Notes under the pieces: generated by a model | Told to the model about the DNA's origin: nothing | Databases searched by the model: none | What the model saw: only the letters and a program-made list of their open reading frames with translations | Shown: positions 6,024 to 6,827 of the stretch, piece by piece | Layout: the number at the start of each line of letters is the position of its first letter | Numbering within the stretch: position 1 is the stretch's first letter | Origin: Deltaproteobacteria bacterium | Lineage (GTDB): Bacteria > Desulfobacterota > Desulfobacteria > Desulfobacterales > Desulfatirhabdiaceae | Assembly (NCBI GenBank): GCA_026388755.1 | Contig: JAPLJE010000484.1 | Coordinates: 1-6,827 of the forward strand | Direction of reading: 5' to 3' | Length of the DNA stretch: 6,827 bases | Translations under genes and position numbers: made by a program

Positions 6024-6353
6024 TCAATTCGATGTTTTTTTCAGAAGCACGTTTCCGCCGCCGGGAAGGCCGACGGATAGCGCTTTTTCATTGTCGATGG
6101 GTTGGGCGATCAGCACGCCGCCAGACTTTACGTGCAGCCACAACGCTCTCTGGCGCATTTTCCAGCGCACCGGCGTGCTTTCCTGATCCACCATCCAGAG
6201 CCCTTTGCCGTCTGCCTGCAGCGTCAGCGTCACCTGGACGCCTTCAGTCGCCGGCGATACATACCGACCTTCCCAGCCGGAACCGGATTCGCACGCACAA
6301 AAAACCAACCCGGCAATCACCAGCCACATGACCCGAAACGATGCCCGCGTCAT
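6024..6353 (-). CDS. Small predicted lipoprotein
   Basis: 109 residues. A signal peptide is clear: positive N-terminus (Arg3, Arg7), hydrophobic stretch VMWLVIAGLVF (8-18) and a lipobox-like FCAC (18-21) with Cys21 as the likely lipidated residue. The Cys at -2 is unusual but tolerated. Asp is absent at +2 (Glu22), so outer-membrane anchoring is possible in a Gram-negative cell. The mature 88 residues are rich in beta strands (VQVTLTLQADGKGLWMV, RALWLHV, GGNVLLKK) and look like a single small beta domain; I recognise no family. A strong Shine-Dalgarno GGAGG (plus-strand CCTCC at 6361-6365) sits 7 nt upstream. It is encoded directly after the MauE/DoxX-like gene, so an exported role tied to that membrane protein is plausible but unproven. 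Confidence 0.8.
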   Translation of the reverse strand: MTRASFRVMWLVIAGLVFCACESGSGWEGRYVSPATEGVQVTLTLQADGKGLWMVDQESTPVRWKMRQRALWLHVKSGGVLIAQPIDNEKALSVGLPGGGNVLLKKTSN

Positions 6354-6421
6354 CCGTCAACCTCCTTCAAGGATAGCAGCAACCGATCCTCCAGTTGCAG
6401 GGCCGACGGAAACCAGACCAC
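6350..6421 (-). other. Out-of-frame C-terminal tail of the DoxX/MauE-like gene
   Basis: In the reading frame one base away from the annotated DoxX-like frame, this stretch reads VVWFPSALQLEDRLLLS and a few more residues, which fits the hydrophobic fourth segment that MauE/DoxX proteins carry after their CGCF motif. Its TGA (6352-6350) overlaps the lipoprotein ATG by 4 nt (ATGA), the normal geometry for a coupled operon. This supports it being the ancestral end of the upstream gene. Confidence 0.55.
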
Positions 6422-6804
6422 CCCCGCAAAAGGGTTTTCCAGCTGAGCGGATCCTCGACAGAAGTAAAGCAGCCGCATCCAATGGGAATCCCCCGTGCCA
6501 GGGTGGCGACAATCGCCACGCAAAAGACCACCAGCATCGATCCGGCCAGAACCGCAGCTGCCCGGGTCCGCAGCCCCAGAACAAGCATCAGGCCGCATAT
6601 CAGCTCGGTCCACGGCATGATCAGGGCCATAAGATGGACTCCCCAGAACGGCACTATCTGATAGCTGGCGATGGTCTCCGCGAACTCTCCGGGATAGTTG
6701 ATCTTGTACATGCTGGCAGCGATAAATATCACCCCGATATAGATTCGGAGCAGAAGCCCCAGAACCGGGTGTGTCACTGCCTTTTTCATCCAGGATCCGT
6801 TCAT
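6367..6804 (-). CDS. MauE/DoxX-family membrane protein, probably frameshifted near its C-terminus
   Basis: 145-residue inner-membrane protein as read. Segment TM1 is about 13-33 (PVLGLLLRIYIGVIFIAASM), followed by YKINYPGEFAETIASYQIVP (33-52), typical of DoxX/MauE proteins. TM2 is about 56-78 with PWTELICG (64-71), and TM3 about 82-103. It then has GCGCF (109-113), a cysteine pair typical of the MauE-like, redox-associated branch. After TLLRG (124-128) the annotated frame turns polar and Cys/Arg-rich and ends without a fourth membrane segment. One extra base in the C5 run at 6421-6425 (plus strand) restores a hydrophobic tail that ends in an ATGA overlap with the lipoprotein gene. The ATG at 6804 is favoured because GGGGAGGG (plus-strand 6809-6816) lies about 4 nt upstream; the second Met is at residue 6. 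The role is likely in electron or disulfide exchange at the membrane; the partner is unknown. Confidence 0.8.
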   Translation of the reverse strand: MNGSWMKKAVTHPVLGLLLRIYIGVIFIAASMYKINYPGEFAETIASYQIVPFWGVHLMALIMPWTELICGLMLVLGLRTRAAAVLAGSMLVVFCVAIVATLARGIPIGCGCFTSVEDPLSWKTLLRGWSGFRRPCNWRIGCCYP

Positions 6805-6827
6805 GGCACCCTCCCCTGTTTTTCCCA

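Noticed and set aside
1..6827. Search by eye for CRISPR repeats, tRNA genes, transposase motifs and retron-like or phage-defence modules
   Set aside because: Nothing seen; all longer coding stretches are explained by ordinary families or by the single unrecognised gene.

Overview
The window is an ordinary-looking piece of bacterial chromosome, about half GC, densely packed and coding on both strands. It contains no rRNA, tRNA, transposase, CRISPR array or phage gene that I could support. The mix of an acetylpolyamine-deacetylase-like enzyme, a NYN/OST-HTH protein, a conserved orphan methyltransferase, an OmpR-type two-component pair and a MauE/DoxX membrane protein with a lipoprotein suggests a Gram-negative host. 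My best guess is a Desulfobacterota (deltaproteobacterial) relative, but this rests on remembered family resemblance, not a search.

Layout. (1) 2-898 (+): 3' portion of a histone deacetylase/acetylpolyamine amidohydrolase gene cut by the left edge. (2) 899-1115: a non-coding gap with a candidate promoter and two GC-rich hairpins. (3) 1116-1922 and 1966-2772 (+): a NYN-nuclease/OST-HTH protein starting at TTG, then a class I SAM methyltransferase 43 nt downstream, probably one transcript. (4) 2787-4109 and 4106-4843 (-): a sensor kinase and an OmpR/CpxR-like response regulator overlapping by 4 nt (ATGA), convergent with the methyltransferase. (5) 4844-5078: an AT-rich divergent regulatory region. 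It carries a perfect CpxR-type box (GTAAA-N5-GTAAA), a second near-perfect one and a 12-bp palindrome next to the regulator start. (6) 5079-5501 (+): an unrecognised 140-residue protein with a strong ribosome binding site, divergent from the regulator. (7) 5476-5958, 6024-6353 and 6367-6804 (-): a GNAT acetyltransferase, a small lipoprotein and a MauE/DoxX-like membrane protein, likely one leftward transcript whose first gene is at the right edge. The DoxX-like gene appears to carry a one-base frameshift near its 3' end. Restoring the frame makes it end in an ATGA overlap with the lipoprotein gene.

How they work together. The best-supported unit is the two-component operon with its own candidate operators. 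The kinase H-box is of the CpxA/RstB type, and two tandem half-site pairs matching the enterobacterial CpxR consensus lie directly upstream of the regulator. The simplest reading is autoregulation plus control of the divergent unknown gene, which would then be a candidate effector or accessory of an envelope-stress-like circuit. I see no clear evidence of a wholly new system. The points most worth testing are the operators, the divergent orphan gene and the DoxX frameshift.
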